From Subdoligranulum sp. (GTDB lineage Bacteria > Bacillota > Clostridia > Oscillospirales > Ruminococcaceae), in the NCBI GenBank assembly GCA_004555405.1, contig SFIE01000027.1:1-25905 (forward strand): 25,905 nucleotides of DNA, in the 5' to 3' direction. The notes beneath the pieces are model-generated. The model made no database searches, was not told the DNA's origin, and saw only the letters and a list, made by a program, of their open reading frames with translations. Shown piece by piece: positions 7,463 through 16,600 of the stretch. The position numbers and the translations under genes were made by a program. Position 1 is the stretch's first letter. Each line of letters starts with the position of its first letter.

Positions 7463-8650
7463 TCAGTGCTTACGGGCTGCGTATTCGTCCAATGCGCGGT
7501 TGTATACATCCACGATAGCCTGCGTGAATTCACGAGGGCCATAGCCGCGGGTGCTGTCGCACACGGTTTTGCGGCGCGCCTGCTTGGCAGATTCGCTCAG
7601 GGCAACCTGCTCCTGCACCAGTGCGGTGAATTCAGGGCCGGTGGTATACAAATGCCCGTTCACACCCTCATGGATCTGGTCTTTGTTATAAATATCCAGG
7701 CGCTGCAGCACATACAGGCCGCTGGCCATGGCCTCCAGCATAGAGATGGAATTGATCTCGGAAAGAGAGGCCGTTACAAACAGATCGCAGGCGTGAAAAT
7801 ACGGCGGCAGCGTACCGTGATCCATTTTTCCCATCAGCCGGATCTGCCCCTCCATGCCCAAGGAATGAATCTGCGCCTGCAAACGGGGCTTTTCAGGGCC
7901 GTCACCAATGATGAACAATTTGGTGCGGGGGCAATCGGCATGGGCGGCGGCAAAGTTTTGAATCAGCACATCGATGCTCTTTTCGCGGCCAAGACGCCCC
8001 ACAAACAAAAGGGCTGTGTCGCCCTTTTGCAAGCCAAGGTCAGCCCGGGCAGCTTCAATATCCTTTGCCGCCACATTTTCCGGCAGAAAAATAGAAAGAT
8101 CCACAATGTTGGGGATTACATTGATATGTCTGTCCACGCCGCAGCGCCGCAAAAAGGAAACCACCTTCACCGAAGGGCCGATCACCTCGGTGGCATATTT
8201 GGCTAAGTGGCGGAAATAGCTGTGTGCCACCGGTTTTGCAACCAGATCCTGCATATTTTTGTGCGGGGCCACATAAAACAGATAATCGTCATACGAGGTG
8301 TGCAGGGTGTACACCACCGGCTTTTTCATGCGGCGGGCACAGAACAGCCCAAAAATGCCCATGGTGAATTCCGTTTGGATATGGATGATATCGGGGTTGA
8401 AATCCTGCACGATGCGGTAGCGCTCCAGATTCAGGGGATTGGCCACACCATAGCCGTACAGCCGCTTGAGCGCCATGGCAGGGCAATACAGCACGCCGCC
8501 CTGCACATAGTGGCGCTGTGCGTGCGGGTCCATCGTTACGATCAGCACCTGATCACCGCGGGCCTCCAGGCCTTTCTTTACGGTTTCAATATGTGTTACA
8601 ACGCCGCTGATAAAGGGGTAATAGGTCTCCGTAAAAATTGCTACTTTCAC
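7463..8650 (-). CDS. GT4-family glycosyltransferase (possible diacylglycerol glucosyltransferase)
   Basis: A 395-residue GT-B fold retaining glycosyltransferase. The N-terminus MKVAIFTETYYPFISGVVTH is the typical glycine-loop start of GT4 enzymes. The C-terminal half carries LLFVGRLGREKSIDVLI, then FIIGDGPE and the EX7E donor-site motif in SEINSISMLEAMASG. The overall pattern, including DIIHIQTEF and the HTSYDDYLFY stretch, resembles 1,2-diacylglycerol 3-glucosyltransferases that make membrane glycolipids, but the acceptor cannot be proven. I chose GTG 8650: AAGGAG is 7 nt upstream, while the nearby ATG at 8656 is only 1 nt from the SD. It has its own sigma-A promoter divergent from hprK and a strong terminator, so it is probably monocistronic. 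Confidence 0.88.
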   Translation of the reverse strand: MKVAIFTETYYPFISGVVTHIETVKKGLEARGDQVLIVTMDPHAQRHYVQGGVLYCPAMALKRLYGYGVANPLNLERYRIVQDFNPDIIHIQTEFTMGIFGLFCARRMKKPVVYTLHTSYDDYLFYVAPHKNMQDLVAKPVAHSYFRHLAKYATEVIGPSVKVVSFLRRCGVDRHINVIPNIVDLSIFLPENVAAKDIEAARADLGLQKGDTALLFVGRLGREKSIDVLIQNFAAAHADCPRTKLFIIGDGPEKPRLQAQIHSLGMEGQIRLMGKMDHGTLPPYFHACDLFVTASLSEINSISMLEAMASGLYVLQRLDIYNKDQIHEGVNGHLYTTGPEFTALVQEQVALSESAKQARRKTVCDSTRGYGPREFTQAIVDVYNRALDEYAARKH

Positions 8651-8684
8651 GCGCATTCTCCTTGTTTTTAAAAGTGTTTTTCTT

Positions 8685-8713
8685 ATTATAGCAGACCGTT
8701 TGTCCGATTGCAA
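8685..8713 (-). promoter_or_regulatory. Sigma-A promoter of the glycosyltransferase gene
   Basis: On the minus strand TTGCAA (8713-8708), a 17-nt spacer and a perfect TATAAT (8690-8685) lie 35 nt before the GTG start. Divergent from the hprK promoter. Confidence 0.75.
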
Positions 8714-8752
8714 AAAAATCGGGTTACATTTGGGTAAAGGGGCAAAAAGGAA

Positions 8753-8781
8753 TTGTATTCTCTGTGTGTTTCCAGTATAAT
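8753..8781 (+). promoter_or_regulatory. Sigma-A promoter of the hprK operon
   Basis: TTGTAT (8753-8758), a 17-nt spacer and a perfect TATAAT (8776-8781). The -35 is poor, suggesting a weak or regulated promoter. It gives a leader of about 160 nt before hprK. Confidence 0.6.
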
Positions 8782-8787
8782 AAAAAT

Positions 8788-8948
8788 AACTGTAAGGCAA
8801 TGAAAGGCGGCAAAGCGCCCTTTTGGCTTAGGCTGCAAAATGTGTCTTTCGGGGTTGGCGAAGTGATTTCAAAAAGCCCGCATGGGCAACAACAAAATAC
8901 AAAAAACAGATTGCCGGTTCGGCAATGTTGCGGATATGGAGGAAGAAT
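8788..8948 (+). other. hprK 5' leader
   Basis: About 160 nt without a credible gene. It has two small hairpins: AAAGGCG near 8801 with CGCCCTTT (one bulged base, followed by TTTTGG), and GCCC/GGGC around 8876-8887. Neither matches a riboswitch I recognise. A short open frame here lacks an SD and family features. Confidence 0.4.
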
Positions 8949-9872
8949 ATGCAGAATTATACGGTTCCCCTGAGCAAGCTGGCAGAACATCTGGACCTTG
9001 AAACGGTCTACACGCCCACAAATCTGGAAGATATTATGATCTGCAGCCCCAATGTAAACCGCCCGGGCCTGATCGTAACGGGTTATTCCAAGTATTTCGA
9101 CAGCACCCGCGTGCAGATCATCGGATTGATGGAAACCTCGTATCTGAGTGAGCTCACGCCCGAACTGCGCGCAGAGCGTGTGGATAATCTGTTTGCCCGC
9201 AAGCCGCCTGTGATCATTCTTTCTCATGGCGTTACGCCTTTGCCGGAGTTTCTTACCTACGGCGAAAAACACGCGGTTCCCGTGCTGCGCTCCATGGCCA
9301 TTACCAGCGTTTTGATGGGTGACATTATCAATTTCCTGAGCTTGGAACTGGCACCGCGCATTACCCGCCACGGCGTTCTGGTGGATGTATACGGCGAGGG
9401 CATTCTGATTTTGGGTGATTCCGGCGTTGGCAAAAGCGAAACCGCTATCGAGCTTGTAAAGCGCGGTCATCGCCTGGTGGCCGATGATGCTGTGGAGCTG
9501 CGCCGCCTTTCCGACCATACCATCGTGGGCACATCGCCCGAAAATATTCGCCATTTCATCGAGCTGCGCGGCATTGGCATTATCAATGTGGCGCGGGTGT
9601 TCGGCATGGGCGCTGTAAAAGCCAGCAAACGCGTGGAGCTGGTGATCGAGCTGGAACCGTGGGATAAAACCAAGGCCTACGACCGTACCGGCCTGGATAC
9701 GCCCAGCTATGACATTCTGGGTGTGCCGATCTCCAGCATGGTGATCCCGGTAATGCCCGGCCGTAATCTGGCTGTGATCGTGGAAACGGCAGCCATCAAC
9801 AACCGCCAGAAAGCAATGGGCTACAATGCCGCCAAGGATCTTTTGCAGCGTTTGGGCTTGGAAGAAGACTGA
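8949..9872 (+). CDS. hprK: HPr kinase/phosphorylase
   Basis: A 307-residue bifunctional enzyme that phosphorylates and dephosphorylates Ser46 of HPr, linking glycolytic state to CcpA-type catabolite control. The N-terminal domain (1-130) is followed by the catalytic domain with P-loop GDSGVGKS at 156-163, then ADDAVELRRL and the HprK signature around PVMPGRNLAVIVETAAIN. ATG 8949 has GGAGG 6 nt upstream; an in-frame ATG at 8925 has no SD. Length is typical (about 310). First gene of the hprK-glk-murB-rapZ-whiA-dnaE run; hprK beside rapZ/whiA-type genes is common in Clostridia. Confidence 0.97.
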   Translation: MQNYTVPLSKLAEHLDLETVYTPTNLEDIMICSPNVNRPGLIVTGYSKYFDSTRVQIIGLMETSYLSELTPELRAERVDNLFARKPPVIILSHGVTPLPEFLTYGEKHAVPVLRSMAITSVLMGDIINFLSLELAPRITRHGVLVDVYGEGILILGDSGVGKSETAIELVKRGHRLVADDAVELRRLSDHTIVGTSPENIRHFIELRGIGIINVARVFGMGAVKASKRVELVIELEPWDKTKAYDRTGLDTPSYDILGVPISSMVIPVMPGRNLAVIVETAAINNRQKAMGYNAAKDLLQRLGLEED

Positions 9873-9916
9873 TCGGTACAAAGCGGGATAACAATTATCA
9901 AAGGGAGAAAAACAGC

Positions 9917-10879
9917 ATGAGCGATTTATACAGAATTGGCATTGATCTTGGCGGCACCACGGTGACAGCCGGCCTTGTTGACGAAGAAAACAAGATCCTG
10001 CACAAACTCACATGGGCCACGGCGCTGCCCCGCCCGGCAGAGGATCTGGAACAGCACATGGCCAAGCTGTGCCGCGCTGTGGCGCAGCAGGCAGGCGTGG
10101 ATTTTGCAAAGGTGGCATCCATCGGCATCGGAACGCCGGGAAGCGTGAACAGCAAAACCGGCAAGGTGGGCTTCAATGCGAATTTTGGCTATCATAACTG
10201 GGATCTCGGCAGCGACATGGAAAAGCTGCTGGGATGCCGGGTGTATGTGGAAAACGATGCCAACGCAGCGGCCTACGGGGAATATCTGGAGGGCAGCGCA
10301 AAAGGGTATAACAGTGCTGTATGCGTAACCCTTGGCACCGGCATCGGCGGCGGCATTATTCTGGATGGCCGTATTTTTTCGGGTGCCAACGGTGCGGGCG
10401 GCGAGATCGGCCATACGGTAACCGTGCAGAACGGCCGCCCGTGTATGTGCGGCCGCCGTGGATGCTGGGAAAAATACGGCAGTGCCCGCGCTTTGAGCGA
10501 GGATTCTGCCGCAGCAGCCCAAGAGCATCCCGAAAGCCTGCTTCACACACTTATTGAAAAAAACGGCGGCAAGCCCAACGCCAAAATGGCCTTTGATGCC
10601 ATGGCACAAAACGATGCCGTGGCAAAGCAGGTGGTGGAAAACTGGCTGAATGCCGTGGGCTGCGGCCTTGTCAATGTGATCAACACCTTCCAGCCCGATG
10701 TAGTGTGCATCGGCGGCGGTGTTTCGGCACAGGGAGAGGTTCTTCTGCAGCCGCTGCAGAAAATCGTGGACGCAGAGGACTATAACCGCTCGGGCAGCCA
10801 GCGCACACAAATCAAATTGGCTACGCTGCGCAACGATGCCGCTGTGGTGGGCGGCGCAAATCTGTATCGACAGCACTAA
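9917..10879 (+). CDS. glk: ROK-family glucokinase
   Basis: A 320-residue ROK kinase that phosphorylates glucose to glucose-6-phosphate in the cytoplasm. Visible motifs are the phosphate loop DLGGTT (10-15), the catalytic ENDANAAAYGE segment, TLGTGIGGGII, and the ROK zinc motif CMCGRRGCWE with Cys176, Cys178 and Cys183. No N-terminal helix-turn-helix is present, so it is an enzyme rather than a ROK repressor. AAGGGAG precedes the ATG. It sits 44 nt after hprK and 17 nt before murB, putting glucose entry in the same transcript as the carbon-state sensor HprK. Glucose specificity is the family default; other hexoses such as mannose or fructose are possible. Confidence 0.93.
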   Translation: MSDLYRIGIDLGGTTVTAGLVDEENKILHKLTWATALPRPAEDLEQHMAKLCRAVAQQAGVDFAKVASIGIGTPGSVNSKTGKVGFNANFGYHNWDLGSDMEKLLGCRVYVENDANAAAYGEYLEGSAKGYNSAVCVTLGTGIGGGIILDGRIFSGANGAGGEIGHTVTVQNGRPCMCGRRGCWEKYGSARALSEDSAAAAQEHPESLLHTLIEKNGGKPNAKMAFDAMAQNDAVAKQVVENWLNAVGCGLVNVINTFQPDVVCIGGGVSAQGEVLLQPLQKIVDAEDYNRSGSQRTQIKLATLRNDAAVVGGANLYRQH

Positions 10880-10896
10880 CCGGGAGGAACTGCTGC

Positions 10897-11805
10897 ATGG
10901 AAAAACAAATTTTGCTGGTTGAGGCCTTGCAAAAAGAAAATATTATCTGCCGCGAAAACGAGCCTTTGGCAGGGCACACCACCATGAAGATCGGCGGCCC
11001 CGCGCGGGTATTCTGCCAGCCGGCGGGTACCGAGCAGCTGATCCGCTGCATTCAGCTGTGCCGCGAGCATCAGGTCGAGTATTACCTTTTGGGAAAAGGC
11101 TCCAACACCCTGTTTGCAGACAGCGGCTATCCCGGCGCGGTGATCTGTCTGGACGAAGCCTCGAGCCGCATTCAGGTGGAGGACGATCAGATCATTGCCG
11201 GTGCGGGCGCACCGCTGCACAAGGTGTGCCGTGCTGCGCTCAATGCCGAATTGGGCGGGCTGGAATTTGCGTACGGCATTCCGGGCAGCGTTGGCGGCGC
11301 CGTTTATATGAACGCCGGTGCCTACGGCGGCGAGATGAAGGATGTTCTGGCCGAGGTGTACTATATCGACGAAAACGGCAGAATGCAGACTAAGCCCGCA
11401 GAAGAGCTCAAGCTGGGCTATCGCACAAGCTGCTTTATGGATACCGATCAATGCATCGTGGCGGCTCGTTTTGTGCTGCACCCGGCGCGTAAGCAGGAAA
11501 TTGAGGACCGTATGGAGGATCTGATGGAGCGCCGCCGCAGCAAGCAGCCGCTGGAATATCCCAGTGCGGGCAGCACCTTCAAGCGCCCGCAGGGCGCTTT
11601 TGCGGGGGCCTTGATCGAGCAATGCGGCTTGAAGGGAATGCGTGTCGGCGGCGCGGCGATCAGCGAAAAGCACTGTGGCTTTGTTGTGAATTTAGGGGGA
11701 GCCACCTGCCGCGATGTGGTGGAACTGACTCAAAAGGTGCATGATATCGTGCTGGAAAAAACGGGATTCGTTTTAGAGCGCGAGATCCGTGTTGTAGGGG
11801 AATAA
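10897..11805 (+). CDS. murB: UDP-N-acetylenolpyruvoylglucosamine reductase
   Basis: A 302-residue FAD enzyme that reduces UDP-GlcNAc-enolpyruvate to UDP-MurNAc with NADPH, the second committed step of peptidoglycan precursor synthesis. Motifs: TTMKIGGPA near the N-terminus, LGKGSN, the FAD-binding GIPGSVGGAVYMNAGAYGGE, the active-site Arg region LGYRTSC, the catalytic Ser in SAGSTFKRP and ISEKHCGFVVN. It is the shorter MurB type typical of Firmicutes. GGGAGG lies 8 nt before ATG. It is tightly packed behind glk and 37 nt before rapZ; murB beside rapZ/whiA is widespread in Clostridia. Confidence 0.97.
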   Translation: MEKQILLVEALQKENIICRENEPLAGHTTMKIGGPARVFCQPAGTEQLIRCIQLCREHQVEYYLLGKGSNTLFADSGYPGAVICLDEASSRIQVEDDQIIAGAGAPLHKVCRAALNAELGGLEFAYGIPGSVGGAVYMNAGAYGGEMKDVLAEVYYIDENGRMQTKPAEELKLGYRTSCFMDTDQCIVAARFVLHPARKQEIEDRMEDLMERRRSKQPLEYPSAGSTFKRPQGAFAGALIEQCGLKGMRVGGAAISEKHCGFVVNLGGATCRDVVELTQKVHDIVLEKTGFVLEREIRVVGE

Positions 11806-11842
11806 AAGGGAAACAAAACAAAAGGGGAAAGGGTGAAAGAAT

Positions 11843-12706
11843 ATGTCGTTTTTGGTGGTGACAGGGCTTTCGGGCGCAGGAAAATCGCAGGCGGTGAATG
11901 CACTGGAGGATATCGGCTATTTTTGCATCGATAACATACCGGCGGCACTTTTGCCTAAGATTTTAGAATTTGCACAGCAGGGCGACAATGCACTGCCCAA
12001 GGTTGCCGTTGTGATCGATGTGCGCGGGCTTCACTCGCGAGAGGATGTTGCATCGGCTATTTCCAGTTTGGATTCTTTACAGATCGACTATAAGATCCTG
12101 TTTTTGGATGCCTCGGATGAATGCCTGGAACGGCGCTATAAAGAAACCCGCCGTATGCATCCCATCAGCTTGAGCCATGGCCTTGCCGTGGGCGAGGCCA
12201 TTCGTATGGAACGCTCGATCCTGCAGCCGCTGTATGAGCGTGCCAATTATGTGATCGACACCACGCTGCTTTCCACGGCCCAGCACAAACAGCGCATTTG
12301 CGATTTGTTTCTGGAGGGCAAGGGCAAGTCGATGGCGCTGAATATCATCAGCTTCGGCTTTAAATTCGGCCTTCCCAAAGAAGCCGATATCGTGCTGGAT
12401 GTTCGCTGCCTGCCCAATCCGTTTTATGTGCCGGAGCTCAAAGAAAAAACCGGCTTGGATCAGGAAGTAGTGGATTTCGTGATGAGTCATCCGGAAGCAG
12501 TAAAGCTGATGGATGCCTATAAAAATATGCTGGACTGCTCGCTTCCACTTTATGTAAAAGAGGGAAAAAGCCTGCTCACCATTGCGGTCGGCTGCACGGG
12601 CGGCAAGCATAGATCCATTACATTTGCACGGCTCTTGGCGGATTTCTGCCGCGAAAAGGGCTATGCACCCAGCCTGCAGCATCGTGATGTGCAGCGTAAA
12701 AATTAA
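11843..12706 (+). CDS. rapZ: RNase adapter / nucleotide-binding protein RapZ (YvcJ)
   Basis: A 287-residue P-loop protein with GLSGAGKS at 8-15 and an N-terminal kinase-like domain, then the conserved C-terminal domain with LDVRCLPNPFYV and the GCTGGKHRS loop that binds metabolites such as UDP-GlcNAc in characterised homologues. In E. coli RapZ steers RNase E to GlmZ; in Firmicutes (YvcJ) the role is less clear, with GTP/ATP hydrolysis and an effect on competence. Its place beside murB fits a link to amino-sugar and wall metabolism. yvcK, usually next in Firmicutes, is absent here. Confidence 0.95.
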   Translation: MSFLVVTGLSGAGKSQAVNALEDIGYFCIDNIPAALLPKILEFAQQGDNALPKVAVVIDVRGLHSREDVASAISSLDSLQIDYKILFLDASDECLERRYKETRRMHPISLSHGLAVGEAIRMERSILQPLYERANYVIDTTLLSTAQHKQRICDLFLEGKGKSMALNIISFGFKFGLPKEADIVLDVRCLPNPFYVPELKEKTGLDQEVVDFVMSHPEAVKLMDAYKNMLDCSLPLYVKEGKSLLTIAVGCTGGKHRSITFARLLADFCREKGYAPSLQHRDVQRKN

Positions 12707-12709
12707 AGC

Positions 12710-12744
12710 ATGGGCAGCACTGCGCCCCGCAAAGTGCTGCCCAT
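12710..12744. repeat. Perfect 12-bp inverted repeat between rapZ and whiA
   Basis: ATGGGCAGCACT (12710-12721) pairs perfectly with AGTGCTGCCCAT (12733-12744) around an 11-nt GC-rich loop, starting 4 nt after the rapZ stop. What follows is AAAAATCG, not a T run, so it is not a standard plus-strand terminator. It could stabilise the rapZ 3' end, be a processing site or attenuate readthrough into whiA. Confidence 0.8.
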
Positions 12745-12779
12745 AAAAATCGTAAAACTAAACCGGAGTTGTTGTCATT

Positions 12780-13697
12780 ATGAGCTTTTCGCTGGATGTT
12801 AAAGCGGAAATTGTAAGCAAGAAAATCGTTTCTCCCTGCTGTGTAAAGGCTGCCTGCTATGCGGTGGCCTGCTTTGCAAAGTATTTCGACGGCAGAGGGA
12901 TCGTGCTGCAAACCGAGGTGGAAAGTGTAGCCCAGTTTGCCAAAAAAATGTTTCATCTTTGTGATATTCAGGGAACCATCGAAGCCAGAGAACGGGCAAG
13001 CGGTGTGATTTACGAGTTCTCCGTTAAGCAGCCCGAAGCAGTGGAGCAGATGCTGCAAATGTTCGGCCATAACGGAAACGAAACCACCCTGCGCATTCAC
13101 CCTGAAAACTTTTCCTGCGAGCGCTGTTATCATGCTTTTATCAGCGCCGCTTTTTTGTGCGGCGGCACGATCACGGACCCGGAAAAAGAGTATAGTCTGG
13201 AATTTCTGACTCCCAAATTCAGCCTGGCACGAGACTATGAGGCCATGCTGGCCGAGCGCGAATTTCAGCCGCACCGTACCTTGCGCCGGGGAACCAGCGT
13301 GATCTACATCAAAGCCAGCGAGCGCATTGAAAATCTGCTGGCCTATATGGGCGCGGGCAAGGCTGCCATGACGATCATGAACAGCCGTATGTTCAAGGAA
13401 GTGCGCAACAACAGCAACCGCATTTCCAACTGTGAGGCAGCCAACATCAGCAAGCGCGTGCAGGCCTCGGTGCAGGTGAAAAAAGCGGTGCGCTATCTGG
13501 AAGAACAGGGCCGCCTGGAAATGCTTTCGCAGCCGCTGCAAAAAGCAGCCGAAATGCGCCTGCGTTATCCCGAATACACTCTTTCTCAGCTGGCCGAAGC
13601 ATTCGATCCGCCGCTGAGCAAATCAGGGCTCTCGCACCAGCTGAAAAAAATCATTGATATAGCCAAAGCCCTGCAGGAGAGAAACGAAAATGCCTGA
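12780..13697 (+). CDS. whiA: DNA-binding sporulation/division regulator WhiA
   Basis: A 305-residue protein with an N-terminal degenerate LAGLIDADG homing-endonuclease fold (start MSFSLDVKAEIV; FLCGGTITDPEKEYSLEF) and a C-terminal helix-turn-helix domain (RYPEYTLSQLAEAF, then SKSGLSHQLKKI). WhiA controls sporulation septation genes in Streptomyces; in Bacillus it affects cell division and chromosome segregation. It follows the hairpin after rapZ and overlaps dnaE by 8 nt, so translation is coupled to the polymerase gene. The SD is modest: CCGGAG about 12 nt upstream. Confidence 0.96.
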   Translation: MSFSLDVKAEIVSKKIVSPCCVKAACYAVACFAKYFDGRGIVLQTEVESVAQFAKKMFHLCDIQGTIEARERASGVIYEFSVKQPEAVEQMLQMFGHNGNETTLRIHPENFSCERCYHAFISAAFLCGGTITDPEKEYSLEFLTPKFSLARDYEAMLAEREFQPHRTLRRGTSVIYIKASERIENLLAYMGAGKAAMTIMNSRMFKEVRNNSNRISNCEAANISKRVQASVQVKKAVRYLEEQGRLEMLSQPLQKAAEMRLRYPEYTLSQLAEAFDPPLSKSGLSHQLKKIIDIAKALQERNENA

Positions 13698-16600
13698 TAC
13701 CCAAAAGAATTTCACCCATCTGCATGTGCATACGGAATACAGCCTGCTGGACGGTGCCTGCCGTATTGACCGCATGTTTGAACATTTGAAAGAAATGGGG
13801 CAAACAGCGGCAGCCATTACCGACCACGGCGTAATGTATGGCTGCGTGCAGTTTTACAAAGCGGCCAAGGCGGCCGGCATTAAGCCTATCATCGGGTGCG
13901 AAGTGTATGTTGCCACGCGCAGCCGCTTTGATAAAGTGCGCCATATCGACGGCAACAACCATCTTGTGCTGCTGTGTAAAAATGAAACCGGCTACAAAAA
14001 CCTGATCAAGTTAGTGTCGGCGGGCTTTTTGCAGGGCTTTTATTCCAAGCCTCGCATCGACAAAGAACTGCTGGAGCAGTATCACGAGGGGCTGATCTGC
14101 CTTTCGGCCTGTCTGGCAGGTGAGGTGCCGCAGGCCCTGTTGGCCAATGACTACGAGCGCGCCAAAAGCACGGCGCTTTGGTTCAATGATCTGTTTGGGC
14201 AGGGAAATTACTATCTTGAGCTGCAGGATCACGGCCTGCAGGAAGATCCTATTGTACTGCCGCAGCTGATTCGCCTGAGCAAGGAAACCGGCATTCCGCT
14301 GGTTGCCACCAACGACAGCCACTACATTCAAAAAGAAGATGCCAAAATGCAGGAGATCCTGCTGTGCATCCAAACCGGTAAAACCATCGATGATGCCGAT
14401 AAAATGGAGTTCCAAACCGATGAGTTTTATCTGAAAAGCACGCAGGAAATGTATGATTTGTTTTCCTATGTGCCCGAGGCCTGTGAAAACACCAATAAAA
14501 TTGCAGAAATGTGCAATTTTGATTTTGAATTCGGCAATACAAAGCTGCCCTATTTTGAAGCACCGGACGGCCTTACCAATCAGCAGTACTTTGAAAAACT
14601 TTGCTTTGAAGGGTTGGAGCGCCGCTATGGCCCGGAGGTGCCGCCCGAAAACCGAGAACGCCTTGCATACGAGATCGGCGTGATCCGGGATATGGGCTAC
14701 ACCAACTATTATCTGATCGTATTTGATTATATCAACTACGCCAAAAGCGTGGGAATCCCGGTGGGGCCCGGCCGTGGCTCGGGCGCAGGCAGCATCGCAG
14801 CCTACTGCGTGGGCATCACGGACATTGACCCCGTGCGGTATCACCTGATCTTTGAGCGCTTTCTGAACCCGGAGCGCGTTAGTATGCCGGACTTTGATGT
14901 GGACTTCAGCTACGAGCGCCGTCAGGAAGTGATCGATTATGTGAACCGCAAGTATGGCAGCGATCATGTGGCGCAGATCGTGACTTTTGGCACCATGGCT
15001 GCCCGCAACGCCATTCGCGATGTGGGACGCGTGATGGGAATTCCGTATCAGAATGTTGACCGTGTGGCCAAGTTGGTTCCCATGGAACTCAAAATGACAT
15101 TAAATCGTGCCCTGGAGGTTTCGCCCGAGCTGAAAAAAGCCTATGAGGACGACCCGCAGGTACAAGAACTGATCGATACAGCACTGAAAGTAGAGGGAAT
15201 GCCGCGCCATGCCTCTACCCATGCGGCGGGCGTTGTGATCACGCGCGAGGCGGCCAACGAGTATGTGCCGCTGGCCAATAACGACGGCGTTCCCGTAACG
15301 CAGTTTAATATGACCGAAATCGAGGAACTCGGCCTTTTAAAGATGGACTTTCTGGGCCTGAGAACCTTAACCGTGATCCACGATGCAGAATGTGAGGCCC
15401 AAAAATCAGACCCCGGTTTTTCGGTGGCTAATATGGATTATGACGATCCGGCCACCTATCAAATGCTGGCACAGGGCGAAACCGAGGGCATTTTTCAGCT
15501 GGAATCCACGGGCATGACACAGGTTCTGATGGGAATGCACCCGCGCAATCTCGAAGATATCATTGCCCTTATCTCGCTGTATCGTCCCGGCCCCATGGAT
15601 TCCATCCCCACATATTTGCGCAATCGCCGTGAACCGGATAAAGTCACCTACAAAACGCCGGAGCTTGCACATATTCTGGATGTTACCAACGGCTGCATCG
15701 TCTATCAGGAACAGGTGATGCAGATCTTCCGTGAGCTGGCAGGCTTCAGCTTTGGGCAGGCTGATAATATCCGCCGTGCCATGAGCAAGAAAAAGCATAA
15801 GGTCATGGAAGCCGAACGCGGGCATTTTGTGCAGGGCTGTGCCGAAAACCACATTTCGGAAAGCATTGCCAATGCCTTGTATGACGAAATGAGCAGCTTT
15901 GCCTCGTATGCCTTTAATAAAAGCCATGCGGCGTGCTATGCCTATGTGGCATTTCAAACGGCGTATCTCAAGTGTCATTATCCATGTGAGTTTATGTCGG
16001 CGCTTATGACAAGCGTGCTGGACAACACCGATAAGGTGATCGAATATTCCGGCGAATGCCAGCGCCTTGGCATCAAGGTGCAGCCGCCGGATATCAACAT
16101 CAGCGGGGGAGGATTTACGCCGGATGCGGGAAAGATCCGATTCGGCCTGAATGCGGTGAAAAATGTGGGCCGCGGTTTGATCGATGCCGTGATCCGTGAG
16201 CGCGAAACACGGCCTTTCCGTTCGTTGTATGATTTTTGCAAGCGTATGCACGGCAGCGAACTGAACCGCCGGGCAGTGGAAAGCCTGATCAAAAGCGGTG
16301 CATTTGACAGCATCGAGGCTACCCGGCGGGGGATGATGGATTCGGTGGAATCCATTCTGAAAAGCATCGAAACCGATGCCCGCCGCAATGTAGAGGGCCA
16401 GTTGGATCTGTTTTCTGCTTTGGCAGGCGGCAGTGAGGAAACTGCCAGCCATGATTTCCAGATACCGCCCAAGGCAGAGTATCCGCTTGCCGAGCTTCTG
16501 CAGCTGGAAAAAGAGGTGAGCGGCCTGTATCTTTCGGGCCACCCGCTGGATGGCTACCGCGAACTGATCAACAAAATTGCCTGCCCGATCAAAGACCTGA

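Noticed and set aside
8764..8973. Small open frame of 69 codons in the hprK leader
   Set aside because: No SD, overlaps the -10 region and the hprK start, and no protein-like pattern.
8724..9881. Antisense frame of 385 codons opposite hprK
   Set aside because: hprK is conserved end to end on the plus strand; the antisense frame also runs over both promoters.
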